DNA of 64,000 nucleotides from NCBI RefSeq assembly GCF_000960995.1, contig NZ_CP009435.1, forward strand, positions 1,178,001-1,242,000, read 5' to 3'. The DNA comes from Burkholderia glumae LMG 2196 = ATCC 33617. Its GTDB lineage: Bacteria > Pseudomonadota > Gammaproteobacteria > Burkholderiales > Burkholderiaceae. This document shows, in pieces, positions 42,404-52,102 of the stretch; the stretch's first letter is position 1; every line of letters begins with the position of its first letter. Under the pieces are notes generated by a model. The model worked only from the letters and a program-made list of their open reading frames with translations, searched no databases and was not told the origin of the DNA. The position numbers and the translations under genes were made by a program.

Positions 42404-43858
42404 TTAGCGCGCCGCCGGCACCAGCGGCGGACGCCGCGCGAACCACGGCCGCGCGAGTTCGAGCTGGCGCGCGAATCGCAGCAGCCGCGCGTCGTCGCCG
42501 CGGCGCGCGGCGAACTGCACGCCGACCGGCAGGCCGCGTGCGTTCCAGTGCAGCGGCACCGACATCGCCGGCTGGCCGGTGAGGTTGAACAGCTCGGTGC
42601 AGCCGGCCCAGGCGAACGCGCGCTTGGCCGTGTTCGCGAGCATCATGCGCAGCAGCGGCCGCGCCGGCAGGGCGGCGAGCAGGCGCATTTGCGCGCGCTC
42701 GAACGGCGTGGAGCGCAGCTCGCCGATCCGCACGGGCGGTGCCGCCAGCGTCGCGCACAGCACCAGGTCGTAGCGTGCGGTGGCGCTCTCCACCTGCGCG
42801 ATCAGCTGTTTTTGCCAGTCGCGCGCGAGCGGCAGACGCTCGCGCGCGAGATGCCGCCCGACCTGCGCCATCGCGCGGCTCGCCGGCTCGAACTCGTCGC
42901 CGCGCGGCCGGCGCCCCGTGAGCGCCTGCGCGTCGTGGACCAGCGGCTCGACGATGGCGGCCCAGCAGGTGAGGAAGGTCTCGGCCGCGCGCGCCTGGTC
43001 GATCGGCAGCCTCATCGGCTCCACCACGTGGCCGAGCGATTCGGCTAGCCTAGCCGCGTCGTCGAGCGCCGCCAGCACGTCGGGCGACAGCGCCGCCGCG
43101 AACAGCGGATCGGTGACGAGGCCGATGCGCAGCGCCCCCACCGGTTCGTCGAGCCGCGCGAGCGTGGCCTCGGAGGTGCCGGCGCGCCCCGTGGTGAGGT
43201 CGAACAGCAGCGCGCTGTCGCGCACGCTGCGCGAGATCGCATGGTTGACGATCAGGTCGCCCGGCACGGGCTGCGCCGCCAGTTGCGGATCGTAGCCGGG
43301 CTTGAAGCCGAACAGGCCGCAGCACGAGGCGGGGATGCGGATCGAGCCGCCGCCGTCGGACGCATGCGCGAGCGGCACGATGCCGGCCGCCACGGCCGCC
43401 GCCGCGCCGCCGCTCGAGCCGCCCGGCGTGTGATCGAGATTCCAGGGGTTGCGGCACGGCCCGAACAGCTCGGGCTCGGTCACCGGCATCTGGCCGAATT
43501 CGGCGGTGCTGGTCTTGCCGAACACATTGGCGCCGGCCGCCTTCGCACGCGCGATGAACGGCGCGTCGGCGTCGGGCACGAAGTAGCGGTAGTGGCGGCT
43601 GCCGAGCGACATCCTCAGCCCGGCTGCCGCCGCGAGATCCTTGACGAGATAGGGCACGCCGCCGAGCGGGCCGGCCGGCGGCGCGGCGGCCCGCTCGCGG
43701 GCCGCGTCGTAGTCGGTCAGCACGATCGCGTTGATCGACGGATTCAGTGCGTTGGCGCGCGCGATCGCGGCGTCGAGCACCTCGCGCGCGCTGGCCCGCC
43801 GGGTGGCGATCAGCGCGGCGAGGTCAGTGGCATCGTAGTTCGGGTAATCGTCCTGCAC
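42404..43858 (-). CDS. Amidase-signature family hydrolase
   Basis: A 484-residue amidase. The Ser-Ser-Lys triad is visible: Lys in VPYLVKDLAAAAG, cis-Ser in GGSSGGAAAAVAAG and nucleophile Ser in SDGGGSIRIPAS. This resembles GatA-like enzymes, but no GatB/GatC genes adjoin it, so a stand-alone amide hydrolase is more likely. The start is GTG at 43858. It is a single-gene unit convergent with metF. The substrate cannot be predicted. Confidence 0.9.
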   Translation of the reverse strand: MQDDYPNYDATDLAALIATRRASAREVLDAAIARANALNPSINAIVLTDYDAARERAAAPPAGPLGGVPYLVKDLAAAAGLRMSLGSRHYRYFVPDADAPFIARAKAAGANVFGKTSTAEFGQMPVTEPELFGPCRNPWNLDHTPGGSSGGAAAAVAAGIVPLAHASDGGGSIRIPASCCGLFGFKPGYDPQLAAQPVPGDLIVNHAISRSVRDSALLFDLTTGRAGTSEATLARLDEPVGALRIGLVTDPLFAAALSPDVLAALDDAARLAESLGHVVEPMRLPIDQARAAETFLTCWAAIVEPLVHDAQALTGRRPRGDEFEPASRAMAQVGRHLARERLPLARDWQKQLIAQVESATARYDLVLCATLAAPPVRIGELRSTPFERAQMRLLAALPARPLLRMMLANTAKRAFAWAGCTELFNLTGQPAMSVPLHWNARGLPVGVQFAARRGDDARLLRFARQLELARPWFARRPPLVPAAR

Positions 43859-43967
43859 CGCGGCCCCCGTTGTTCGAGTCGGAATCGGGCCACGCGCGGC
43901 GCCGGCGTCGCGCCGGCGGCCGGCCAGCGCGTGCGGACGCCGGCCCGCGCGGGCCGGTGCGACGAGC

Positions 43968-44663
43968 TTACAGCTGCTCGGCGAGGAAGGTCAGCGTGCG
44001 GCCGTGCGCGAGCGCCGCCGCGCGCTGGTTGTAGGAGGCGCGCACGTTGCAGTTGAAGCCGTGGCCGGCATCCGGATACCAGTGCACCTGCGCGTGCGCG
44101 CGGCCGCCGAACGCGGCCCTGACCTGCTCGACCGCCTCGGCCGGGATGTGGTCGTCGAGGCCGGCGTAGTGGAACTGGATCGGCTGCGTGACGTGGTTCG
44201 CGACGTCGAGATGGTTCTGGATGCCGCCGCCATAGTAGGCGACCGCCACGTCGAGCGCGCCGGCCGCCGCGGCCAGGTAGGCGAGCCGGCCGCCGAAGCA
44301 GTAGCCGATCCCGGCCACACGCTTGCCTTCCACCTCGGGGCGCGCGCGCAGCGCGGCGACCGCGTGGCCGATGTCGGCCGCGGCCTGGTGCGGATCGGTC
44401 TTCTGCAGCAGCTCCAGGCCCTTGTTGAAGTCGGCGCCTTCGTAACCGAGCTCCACGCGCGGCTGGGTGCGCCAGAAGATGTCCGGGGCGAGCGCGACGT
44501 AGCCGTCGGCCGCATATTGCTCGGCGACCGAACGGATGTGGCCGTTCACGCCGAAGATTTCCTGAATGATCACCACGGCCGGTCCCTTGCCGCCCTTGGG
44601 CAGGGCAAGGTAGCCACCGAACGTTTCATTGCCGACCGGGATGTCGATCCATTGCGAAGTCAT
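43968..44663 (-). CDS. Dienelactone hydrolase family protein
   Basis: A 231-residue alpha/beta hydrolase with the dienelactone-hydrolase features QEIFGVNGHIRSV, the Cys nucleophile in GIGYCFGGRL (about residue 122), Asp in LDDHIPAEAV and His in DAGHGFNCN. Cys in place of Ser is typical of this family. A role in degradation of a lactone or ester is likely, but none of the aromatic-pathway genes adjoin it, so the substrate is unknown. Confidence 0.9.
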   Translation of the reverse strand: MTSQWIDIPVGNETFGGYLALPKGGKGPAVVIIQEIFGVNGHIRSVAEQYAADGYVALAPDIFWRTQPRVELGYEGADFNKGLELLQKTDPHQAAADIGHAVAALRARPEVEGKRVAGIGYCFGGRLAYLAAAAGALDVAVAYYGGGIQNHLDVANHVTQPIQFHYAGLDDHIPAEAVEQVRAAFGGRAHAQVHWYPDAGHGFNCNVRASYNQRAAALAHGRTLTFLAEQL

Positions 44664-45332
44664 AGCGGGTCTCCAGACGAAGCGCGCGCCGCAGGGAAGG
44701 GCACGCGCGAGGGGAACAGGGCGGCGTCAGTGTGCCATCGTTCGTGCCGCGCTGCAGCGCGCCGGCGGAGCGTCGGGTCCGGCGCCGGCGCGCTGGCACG
44801 GCAGTCCGCCTATCGGTGCGGCAATCCCTCTATAGACGGTCGGACCCAATTCCAAGCGCATTTCAGCCCGATTCGATCCGTATTCAAACACGGCGTCGGT
44901 AGCGCGCATTCAAGCGCATTTTCGATATCGCGGGGCGTGATTCAGGCGGCGCGGACCACGGAATTGTTTTCGACCGAAGCCATTGATCCGCAACGTGCTC
45001 CGGATAGCGGCACGATTGCTGAAACAACCCTTTGGCATCCCGATCGAATCAGCGGAAACCCTTAACCATCAAGGATTCTCGCGTGCCGCTCGGGACTGTC
45101 GCTTGGCCGCGACATCGGTACTGTTCCCACTTTCTCAAAAAAGCCCCACAAATTAATTTGATCGCCTACACTTGCGCGCAAGTACGGCGAGGTGTCCGCT
45201 AAAAGCGGCAGCGTCGCCTGCTTGCAGCCACGTGCATGACAGATGCGGCCGGCGAAACTCCAGGGTGATTGACACCGGGGATGGAGCGGGGCACCGGCGA
45301 TGGCATTTTTTGGATCGAAACGGGAGACTTCC
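44664..45332. other. Divergent region between the DLH gene and livJ (669 bp)
   Basis: GC-rich to 44830, then more AT-balanced, with an AT-rich patch at 45130-45165 (TCTCAAAAAAGCCCCACAAATTAATTTG). It should hold the livJ promoter and possible leucine-responsive sites, but no -35/-10 pair is convincing. No gene is supported. Confidence 0.4.
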
Positions 45333-46475
45333 ATGAATATCAAGATGCAAAAGCTGTTGCCGATCAGCGCGGCGGCGATGGTGTTTGCGGCGTTGGCGAC
45401 GAACGCATCGGCCGACCAGGTGGTGAAGATCGGTCACGTTGCGCCGTTGACGGGCGGCATTGCCCACCTCGGCAAGGACAACGAGAACGGTGCTCGCCTC
45501 GCGGTCGAGGAAATCAACGCGAAGGGCCTGACGATCGGCGGCCAGAAGATCACGCTCCAGCTCGATGCACAGGACGACGCGGCCGACCCGCGTACCGCCA
45601 CCCAGGTTGCGCAGAAGCTCGTCGACGACAAGGTCGTGGCGGTGGTCGGCCACCTGAATTCGGGCACCACGATCCCGGCCTCGAAGATCTACAGCGATGC
45701 CGGCATCGTGCAGATCTCGCCGTCCGCGACCAACCCGGCCTATACGCAACAGGGCTTCAAGACCACCTACCGCGTGGTCGCGACCGATGCGCAGCAAGGT
45801 CCGGCACTGGCCAACTACGCGCAGTCGAAGGGCTACAAGAGCGTGGCGGTGGTCGACGATTCGACCGCTTACGGCCAGGGCCTCGCGAACGAGTTCGAGA
45901 AGAAGGCCAAGGCGCTCGGCCTGAAGGTGCTCTCGCATGACGCGACCAACGACAAGGCCGTCGACTTCCGCGCGATTCTGACCAAGATCAAGGGCGAAAA
46001 CCCGGACGCGATCATGTACGGCGGCATGGATGCCACCGGCGGCCCGTTCGCCAAGCAGGCCAAGCAGCTCGGCCTGCGCGCGAAGATCCTGGCCGGCGAC
46101 GGCGTCTGTACCGAGCAACTCTCGGACCTGGCCGGCGACGCCTCGTCGAACGTGGTCTGCTCGCAAGCCGGCGCGGCGCTCGAGAAGATGCCGGGCGGCG
46201 CGGCGTTCGAAGCCAAGTACCAGAAGCGCTTCGGCCAGCCGATCCAGATCTACTCGCCGTTCACGTATGACGCGGTGTACATCATCGTCGACGCGATGAA
46301 GCGCGCGAATTCGACCGATCCGGCGAAGATCCTCGCGGCGATGCCGGCGACCGACTACAAGGGCGTGATCGGTGAAACCGTGTTCGACTCGAAGGGCGAC
46401 CTGAAGCACGGCGTGATCTCGCTGTACGACTACAAGGGCGGCAAGAAGACGTTCCTCGATCAAGTGAAGATGTAA
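45333..46475 (+). CDS. Branched-chain amino-acid ABC transporter substrate-binding protein (LivJ-like)
   Basis: A 380-residue periplasmic binding protein with a signal peptide (KLLPISAAAMVFAALATNASA, cleaved before DQVVKIG) and the Leu/Ile/Val-binding fold: GHVAPLTGGIAHLGKDNENGARLAVEEIN, VVGHLNSGTTIPASKIY and VDDSTAYGQGLANEFEKKAK. The ligand site Ser/Thr run (NSGTT) is intact. No permease or ATPase gene adjoins, so it must work with components encoded elsewhere. A GGGAGAC site precedes the ATG. Confidence 0.93.
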   Translation: MNIKMQKLLPISAAAMVFAALATNASADQVVKIGHVAPLTGGIAHLGKDNENGARLAVEEINAKGLTIGGQKITLQLDAQDDAADPRTATQVAQKLVDDKVVAVVGHLNSGTTIPASKIYSDAGIVQISPSATNPAYTQQGFKTTYRVVATDAQQGPALANYAQSKGYKSVAVVDDSTAYGQGLANEFEKKAKALGLKVLSHDATNDKAVDFRAILTKIKGENPDAIMYGGMDATGGPFAKQAKQLGLRAKILAGDGVCTEQLSDLAGDASSNVVCSQAGAALEKMPGGAAFEAKYQKRFGQPIQIYSPFTYDAVYIIVDAMKRANSTDPAKILAAMPATDYKGVIGETVFDSKGDLKHGVISLYDYKGGKKTFLDQVKM

Positions 46476-46499
46476 ATCTGCATCGGCAGAGGGGGTAAG

Positions 46500-46534
46500 G
46501 GGCGCCCGTCGGAAGACGGGCGCCCTTTCTTTTT
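46500..46534 (+). terminator. Rho-independent terminator of livJ
   Basis: An 11-base perfect stem GGGCGCCCGTC/GACGGGCGCCC with a GGAA loop is followed by TTTCTTTTT. It lies 25 bases after the stop, between two convergent genes. Confidence 0.95.
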
Positions 46535-46634
46535 GCCGGACGCCGAGGCGCGGGCGCCTATGCCGGCGTGAGCGGCCATGCCCGCTGCCGGCGTCGCGCA
46601 GGCCCGCTGCCGGAGCCCGCGGCGCGCCAGCCTG

Positions 46635-47840
46635 TCAGACGTTCAGCCGGCGCATGACCCGCGGCGCGAACGCGGCGACGATCGCCGCGCACAGCGCGAC
46701 GATCGCCAGCCCGACCGGCAGCCCGGCGGCCTGCGCGACGCCGCCGATCACGACCGGGCCGAACATCAGCCCGAAATAGGCGAGGCCGGCCACGTGCGCG
46801 AGCCCTTCGGCGGGCGAGATCCCGGCCACGCGCGCGGCCGCGGCGAACAGCAGCGGCATCATGTTGGACAGGCCCAGGCCCATCATCGTGAAGCCGATCA
46901 GCGCCGGCGCCGGATACGGCAGCAGCAGCGCGCCGATCATCCCGATGCAGGCGAACGTCGCGCTCGCGAACACCAGCTGCGGCGCGCCGAAGCGCGCGCG
47001 CACGACGTCGCCCGCGAAGCGGCCGCCCGCCATGCCGCCCGAGAACGCGGCATAGGCGGCGCTCGCGAACGCCGGCGTGGCGGCCACCACGTCGCGCATG
47101 TAGACGGTGGCCCAGTCGTACATCGCGCCCTCGGCGATCAGCGAGACGAGGGCGATCGCGCCGAGCGCCCAGAGCGCGGCCGAGCGCCAGCGGTTGAGCG
47201 ACGAGTCGTGCTCCGCCGCCTGATGCGGCACGTGCGGCAGCACCGCCGGGCAGGCCGCCGCGATGATCGCCGCGCACACCAGCGAGGCGAGCGCCAGGTG
47301 CATGGGCGGCGCCATGCCCGCCGACAGCAGCGCGCCGCCGAGCGCCGCGCCGCTCAGCCCGCCGATGCTGAACATGCCGTGCAGCATCGAGATGATCGGC
47401 TTGCCGAACGCGATCTCCACCGCGCTCGCCTCGGCGTTCATGGCGACGTCGAGCGTGGCCATCGTGAAGCCGAACAGCATCAGCACGACGATCAGCAGCG
47501 GATAGCTCGGCGCGAGCAGGATCAGCGCGCCGCACACCGACATGCCGATGCCGCCGGCCAGGCAGGCGGTGCGCGTGCCCACCCGCGCGATCCATTTCGC
47601 GTTGGTGGTCATCGCGATGATCGAGCCGATCGCCACGGCGAGCAGCGCGAGCGACAGCAGCGCGGGACTCAGCGCGAAGCGGTCGCGCACGGTCGGCACG
47701 TGCACGCCCCACGAGGCGTACATCATGCCGGCGACGAAGAACAGCGCCATGGTGGCTGCGCGGGCGCGGTGGCGTGCCGCCGGGGACAGGGCGCGGTGGG
47801 CGGCGGGCTGCGGGGGAAGGCGGGAGGACGGATCGGACAC
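46635..47840 (-). CDS. Major facilitator superfamily transporter
   Basis: A 401-residue protein with 12 predicted TM helices, the first starting at AATMALFFVAGMMYASWGV. The loop 2-3 region TTNAKWIARVGTRTACLAGG replaces the canonical MFS motif A, and a similar repeat (GRFAGDVVRARFG) follows TM8. The start is GTG. FucP/YbjJ-type relatives transport sugars or unknown solutes; the substrate cannot be assigned. Confidence 0.88.
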   Translation of the reverse strand: MSDPSSRLPPQPAAHRALSPAARHRARAATMALFFVAGMMYASWGVHVPTVRDRFALSPALLSLALLAVAIGSIIAMTTNAKWIARVGTRTACLAGGIGMSVCGALILLAPSYPLLIVVLMLFGFTMATLDVAMNAEASAVEIAFGKPIISMLHGMFSIGGLSGAALGGALLSAGMAPPMHLALASLVCAAIIAAACPAVLPHVPHQAAEHDSSLNRWRSAALWALGAIALVSLIAEGAMYDWATVYMRDVVAATPAFASAAYAAFSGGMAGGRFAGDVVRARFGAPQLVFASATFACIGMIGALLLPYPAPALIGFTMMGLGLSNMMPLLFAAAARVAGISPAEGLAHVAGLAYFGLMFGPVVIGGVAQAAGLPVGLAIVALCAAIVAAFAPRVMRRLNV

Positions 47841-48034
47841 GGTGAGCTCGGCGAGGCGCGTCGCCGGCGTTCGGAATCACGCCGGTCGCGCGCCAGGAGG
47901 GTTATCGTTGGCGGTCGCGCGCCTCATGCGGACGATGCGCGACAATGTGCAGCAGCAACCGATTCTAACGGAGCGTCGCGCCGCTCGCCCGCGGGCCGGC
48001 GCGCGATCGCGGCGACGCCGCGCAGGAGAATGCC

Positions 48035-48709
48035 TTGAAGCTGTCCGTCTCGCTACCGATCCACCTGCTGCATCGCGGGCAGACCGGCACGCTTGCGACC
48101 CATGCGCGCGAGCCGGCCGGCTTCCCGTATCCGACCATCGTGCCCTACGCCACCGATGCGCGGCATCGGCCGGTGGTGCTGGTCAGCGCGCTGGCCGAGC
48201 ACACCCGCAATCTGGCCGCCGACCCGCGCGCCGGCTTTCTGGTGGCCGACCCGGAACCGGCCGTCGTGCCCGCCGCGAGCGCGGTGCTCGAGGCCGAACG
48301 TGTCACGCTCGTCGGCCGTTTCGTGCGAAGCGACGACGATCCGCATCTCGCCGCGCGTTATCAGCGATATCACCGCGATGCGGCGCGCTATCTCGGGCTC
48401 GGTGATTTCGCGTTCTGGGTGCTCGAATGCGAGCGGCTGCGCTTCATCGGCGGCTTCGGTCGAATGGGCTGGCTCGACGGCGCCGAACTGGACGCACTGC
48501 CGCCGCTCTCGTTCGACCAGGAGCAGGCATTATGGGCGCGGTACCCGGCTGATGAGCGCGCGCGGGAATTGATCGGCGTCGACCGGCATGGCGCCGATTG
48601 GCGGATTGACGGACGGCTGCGACGTACCGCTTTTGCCAATCCGGCGACCGATTTCCACGCACTCATCGACGCCGTCGAGATCGCGGCGACCACTATTGAT
48701 TCGCCGTGA
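48035..48709 (+). CDS. HugZ-like / pyridoxamine-5'-phosphate-oxidase-fold protein
   Basis: A 224-residue split-barrel protein: GTLATHAREPAGFPYPTIVPYATDARHRPVVLVSALAEHTRNLAADPRAGFLV, then ERVTLVGRF and WVLECERLRFIGGFGRMGW with a C-terminal DUF2470-like region. This arrangement is found in haem-utilisation (HugZ) proteins and in FMN-binding PNPOx relatives. The start is TTG with an AGGAGAATG site, and no ATG fits. No haem-uptake genes adjoin it, so a haem role is unproven. Confidence 0.8.
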   Translation: MKLSVSLPIHLLHRGQTGTLATHAREPAGFPYPTIVPYATDARHRPVVLVSALAEHTRNLAADPRAGFLVADPEPAVVPAASAVLEAERVTLVGRFVRSDDDPHLAARYQRYHRDAARYLGLGDFAFWVLECERLRFIGGFGRMGWLDGAELDALPPLSFDQEQALWARYPADERARELIGVDRHGADWRIDGRLRRTAFANPATDFHALIDAVEIAATTIDSP

Positions 48710-49100
48710 TCGACAATGCCGAAGCCGCAGAATATCGGCGTATCAGGTAAATGCACAATTTTGGTGCGTTGATTTCCCACCGCTTCTCGACAAAACCTTT
48801 CTCGGCATGAGAGCTTCCGACTGCATCGTTGTCGACGGTTGCGCAGTCTGAAAGCATGAATATATGAACGAACTCTGCCTAATCGATTGTCTCAATCATT
48901 TAAGTGGCAATTGAATTGATCATCGGCCCTCCGACTCGTTCGAGATTAATTACAATCAAGCACATTTATTTGTGATGCTGGTGATTCCATCGTTTGTTTT
49001 TTGTGCTAATCTCTGCCTCCATAATCATCCGAGGCATCGTTACTTGAAAATGGGTGAGCCGGCACAGACCGGTCCTGTTTAGTCAGAGAAAAGGGAATAT
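48710..49100. other. AT-rich leader region of the second H-NS-like gene (391 bp)
   Basis: One of the most AT-rich stretches of the backbone (48840-49060), with TAATTACAATC at 48947-48958 and TTTGTTTTTTGTGCTAATC at 48993-49011. Several -10-like hexamers occur but none with a well-spaced -35. It probably holds an autoregulated promoter. No gene is supported. Confidence 0.5.
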
Positions 49101-49394
49101 ATGTCTTCTTACAAGGACCTTCTCGCGCAGCGAGAAAAGCTGGAGAAGCAAATCGAGGAAGCCAAGGCGAAGGAATACGCCGATGTGCTCAACGACGTCA
49201 AACAGAAGATTTCGGATTACGGCTTTTCGCTGGCCGAACTCGGTCTGAGCCGCGCCAAGACAGCCAAGGCTGGCCGGGCGCGGGCCGGTGTCGCTGCGAA
49301 GTATCGCGATCCGGAATCGGGCGCGACCTGGTCGGGTCGCGGGAAGCCGCCGCGTTGGATCGCCGGCAAGAATCGCGATCAATTCGCGATCTGA
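49101..49394 (+). CDS. H-NS family nucleoid-associated protein (second copy)
   Basis: A 97-residue protein with a coiled-coil N-terminal half (LLAQREKLEKQIEEAKAKEYADVLNDV), an Ala/Lys/Arg linker (SRAKTAKAGRARAGVAAK) and the C-terminal DNA-binding motif YRDPESGATWSGRGKPPRWI. It lacks the RGRPPKK hook of the copy at 15006. An AAGGGAAT site precedes the ATG and its own terminator follows. The two copies share the DNA-binding motif but differ in linker and coiled coil, so they could mix or specialise. Confidence 0.93.
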   Translation: MSSYKDLLAQREKLEKQIEEAKAKEYADVLNDVKQKISDYGFSLAELGLSRAKTAKAGRARAGVAAKYRDPESGATWSGRGKPPRWIAGKNRDQFAI

Positions 49395-49431
49395 TTTCCG
49401 GCGGCGGGGATAACCCGTCCCGCGGAAAGAA

Positions 49432-49469
49432 AGGTCACGCATCTCGTCGGCGAGATGCGTGGCCTTTTT
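49432..49469 (+). terminator. Rho-independent terminator of the second H-NS-like gene
   Basis: A 15-base stem AGGTCACGCATCTCG/CGAGATGCGTGGCCT (one mismatch) with a TCGG loop is followed by TTTT. Confidence 0.93.
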
Positions 49470-49661
49470 GCTTTCTGCGGTGGCGGCGAAACACGGGCGC
49501 CGCGATCGGGCGGCGCGGCGTGATCCGATCCGAGCGGCCCGGCCCCGCGGCCGAGCCGGTTTGAGAAGCAATTGATTTGCCGCGCGTTTCGTCGAATCGT
49601 GCGGCGGGTGTGACGGCGCGCTTGATAGAATCGCCGAATTGCGGCCCCCAACAAGTCCCTC

Positions 49662-50822
49662 ATGTCCACATTCTCCGCCGACAATCTCGACGCCGAAAAG
49701 CATGCGGTGGCCCGCAAGACCACCTGGGTCAGTATTGCAGTCAATGTCGCGCTTACCATATTACAAATTGCTGTCGGTTTGATTGCTCATTCCCAGGCAT
49801 TGATTGCGGATGGCGTACATTCCTTATCCGACCTGATATCGGATTTCGTGGTGCTGCTGGCCAATCGGCATAGTGGCGCGAAGCCGGATGCCGATCATAA
49901 TTACGGACACAGTCGTTATGAAACGGTCGCCTCCTTATTGCTGGGCGCGATCCTGATCGTGGTCGGCGTCGGCATGCTATGGCGTGCGGGCGACCGGCTC
50001 GTGCAGCAGGCGGCGATTCCGGCCGTTCATGCGAGCGCGCTGGCCGTCGCCGGGCTGGTGGTGCTGTCCAAGGAGGGGCTGTTCCGCTACATGCTGGCCG
50101 AGGCGCGGCGCGTGCGGTCGGCCATGCTGGTGGCGAACGCATGGCATGCGCGCTCGGACGCGGCCTCGTCGCTGGTGGTCGCGATCGGTGTGGTCGGCAG
50201 CCTGGCCGGCGTGCGGCTGCTCGATCCGATCGCCGCCGCGATCGTCGGCTTCATGGTGGCGCGCATGGGTTGGAGCTTTGGCTGGGAGGCGCTGCAGGAC
50301 CTGTCCGATCGCGCGCTCGACGCGAAGGCCGCCGCCGGCATCCGCGCGCTGCTGAGCGAGACGCCGGGTGTGCGCGGCATCCATGAATTGCGCACGCGCA
50401 AGATGGGTGACGCGGCGCTCGTCGATGCGCACATTCTCGTCGATCCGATGATTTCGGCCTCCGAAGGGCATTTCATCGCGGAGACGGCGAGGGCGCGCCT
50501 GCTCGGCGATACGCACGTGCTCGACGCGCTGATCCACGTCGATACCGAGAACGACCTGATCTGGCTGAAGCCGGCGCTCGCCTTGCCGCCGCGCAGCGAG
50601 ATCGCGCCGAGGATCGAGGCGATGCTGGGCGAAGCGGGCCTGCGTGCCACGGCCATGCAGCTTCATTACTTGAGCAGCGGGCTCGAGATCGACCTGACGC
50701 TCGCCGCGGGTACGCCGCCCCTCACCGATGCCGACGCCGCCGCGCTGCGCGAGCGGCTCGGTGTGAGACGGATCGGTATCGCGTGCGCGATGGCTTCGGC
50801 GGGCGAGCGCGGCGCGTCCTAG
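49662..50822 (+). CDS. Cation diffusion facilitator (CDF) metal efflux transporter
   Basis: A 386-residue protein with six TM helices in residues ~20-215 and the two metal-site motifs HSLSDLISD (TM2) and HARSDAASS (TM5), where the HxxxD pairs bind Zn, Fe or Mn. A cytoplasmic ferredoxin-like domain follows (GIHELRTRKMGDAALVDAHILVD). It is longer than the ~300-residue YiiP because of a second C-terminal domain with LHYLSSGLEIDLTLAAG. It exports divalent metal by proton antiport; the metal is not predictable. Confidence 0.92.
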   Translation: MSTFSADNLDAEKHAVARKTTWVSIAVNVALTILQIAVGLIAHSQALIADGVHSLSDLISDFVVLLANRHSGAKPDADHNYGHSRYETVASLLLGAILIVVGVGMLWRAGDRLVQQAAIPAVHASALAVAGLVVLSKEGLFRYMLAEARRVRSAMLVANAWHARSDAASSLVVAIGVVGSLAGVRLLDPIAAAIVGFMVARMGWSFGWEALQDLSDRALDAKAAAGIRALLSETPGVRGIHELRTRKMGDAALVDAHILVDPMISASEGHFIAETARARLLGDTHVLDALIHVDTENDLIWLKPALALPPRSEIAPRIEAMLGEAGLRATAMQLHYLSSGLEIDLTLAAGTPPLTDADAAALRERLGVRRIGIACAMASAGERGAS

Positions 50823-50876
50823 CGGCGCGCCGCGGCGCTCCGGCCAAGCGGGCGGGGCGGTGCGAGGCCTGCCGCC

Positions 50877-51368
50877 TCAGAGCGGCAACTGGGTATCGAA
50901 CTTGATTTCGCGCAGCACGACGCTCGTGCGGACCTGCGAGACGGCCGGGATCTTGAAGATGCGCTCATGCAGGAACACGTCGTAGGCCTTGATGTCGGGC
51001 GCGACGATCTTGAGGATGTAGTCCGCCTCGCCGGTGGTGCTGTAGCACTCGGTCACTTCGGGGCAGGTCGCGATCTCGCGCTCGAACTGCTCGACGCCGC
51101 CTTCGTTGTGGCGCGTCAGGTGCACGTGGGCGAGCGCGCAGACATGCAGGCCGAGCTTTTCGCGGTCGAGCAGTGCCGTATAGCGCTGGATCACGCCCGA
51201 TTGCTCCATGTCCTTGATGCGTCGCCAGCACGGCGTGCTCGACAGGCCGACCTGGTCGGAAATCTCCTGGACCGAGCGGCGTGCGTCGAGTTGCAACAGG
51301 CGAAGAATTTTTTGCGAGAAAGAATCGAGTATCACCTGCGTCTCCGAAGGCGGCTGCCATGCCGCCAT
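50877..51368 (-). CDS. Lrp/AsnC-family transcriptional regulator
   Basis: A 163-residue regulator with an N-terminal helix-turn-helix (LDSFSQKILRLLQLDARRSVQEISDQVGLSSTPCWRRIKDME) and a C-terminal RAM domain (CPEVTECYSTTGEADYILKIVAPD) that binds effector amino acids. The start at 51368 is the first ATG that keeps the domain complete; a longer Arg-rich reading overlaps the exonuclease gene and was rejected. The target is unknown. livJ lies 4.4 kb away, too far for a local-regulator argument. Confidence 0.92.
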   Translation of the reverse strand: MAAWQPPSETQVILDSFSQKILRLLQLDARRSVQEISDQVGLSSTPCWRRIKDMEQSGVIQRYTALLDREKLGLHVCALAHVHLTRHNEGGVEQFEREIATCPEVTECYSTTGEADYILKIVAPDIKAYDVFLHERIFKIPAVSQVRTSVVLREIKFDTQLPL

Positions 51369-51487
51369 GTTAGAGGCGCGGGAAAAGTCATGCAATCGAT
51401 GCCCGGTATTCGAGCGGGATTCGCTACGCGGTGCCGGCGCGACGGAAATATTTATGTTGCTCGCGCGCGGCCTTGCCGAGCGCCGCC

Positions 51488-52102
51488 TCAGCCCGGGCCG
51501 TCCTCGCCGTCCGGGCCGGCCGGGGCTGAGGCGGCGAACGCGGCCTGCCGCACGCGCAGCTCGGCGAGCATGTTGCAAAACAGCGCACCCTGCTCGATCG
51601 CGTCATCGAGCGCGACGTGCGTGTGCGGATGGTCGTCGAACCAGTGCTTCGGCAAGCGCGGCTTGATCGCCTTGCGGTAGGGCAGGCCGGTCAACGCGAA
51701 CGCGAGCGTCTTGATGTCGAGCGCCGACCACGAGAACGGGCAGCGCCCCGCGAAGCGCATCATGTACCAGAACATGAAGGTGAAGTCGAAGCCGGCCGGC
51801 ATCGCCACGAACACCGGCTTACCCGGCAGCGCCTCGACCCACTCGACGTAGGCGACGAGCGCCGCGTCGGGCGCCTGCAGGTCGCGGCGGCACGCGGCCC
51901 AGGCCTCGGGCTGCGTCTTCCACCAGGCTTCCTGCACCGGATGGGGCGCCGCGTTGGGCAGTGTTTCGAGGTTGGCCGAGAATGTCGCGATCAACTGCTT
52001 GTCCTCGGTATAGGCAGCCGAGGCGAAGCTCAGCATCGAATGCGGGCCGGGGATCGGCCCGTCGGCCTCGACGTCGGTGCTGACATAGATCTCGCCGTTC
52101 AT
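51488..52102 (-). CDS. DEDDh-type 3'-5' exonuclease domain protein
   Basis: A 204-residue protein with the exonuclease motifs ExoI STDVEADGPI (Asp and Glu ligands), ExoII around KTLAFALTGL, and ExoIII HVALDDAIEQG (His and Asp). This is the RNase T/DnaQ-like fold. It probably trims RNA or DNA ends. Its ATG overlaps the upstream gene's TGA, so it is coupled to the metallo-hydrolase. No polymerase or helicase domain is attached. Confidence 0.85.
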   Translation of the reverse strand: MNGEIYVSTDVEADGPIPGPHSMLSFASAAYTEDKQLIATFSANLETLPNAAPHPVQEAWWKTQPEAWAACRRDLQAPDAALVAYVEWVEALPGKPVFVAMPAGFDFTFMFWYMMRFAGRCPFSWSALDIKTLAFALTGLPYRKAIKPRLPKHWFDDHPHTHVALDDAIEQGALFCNMLAELRVRQAAFAASAPAGPDGEDGPG

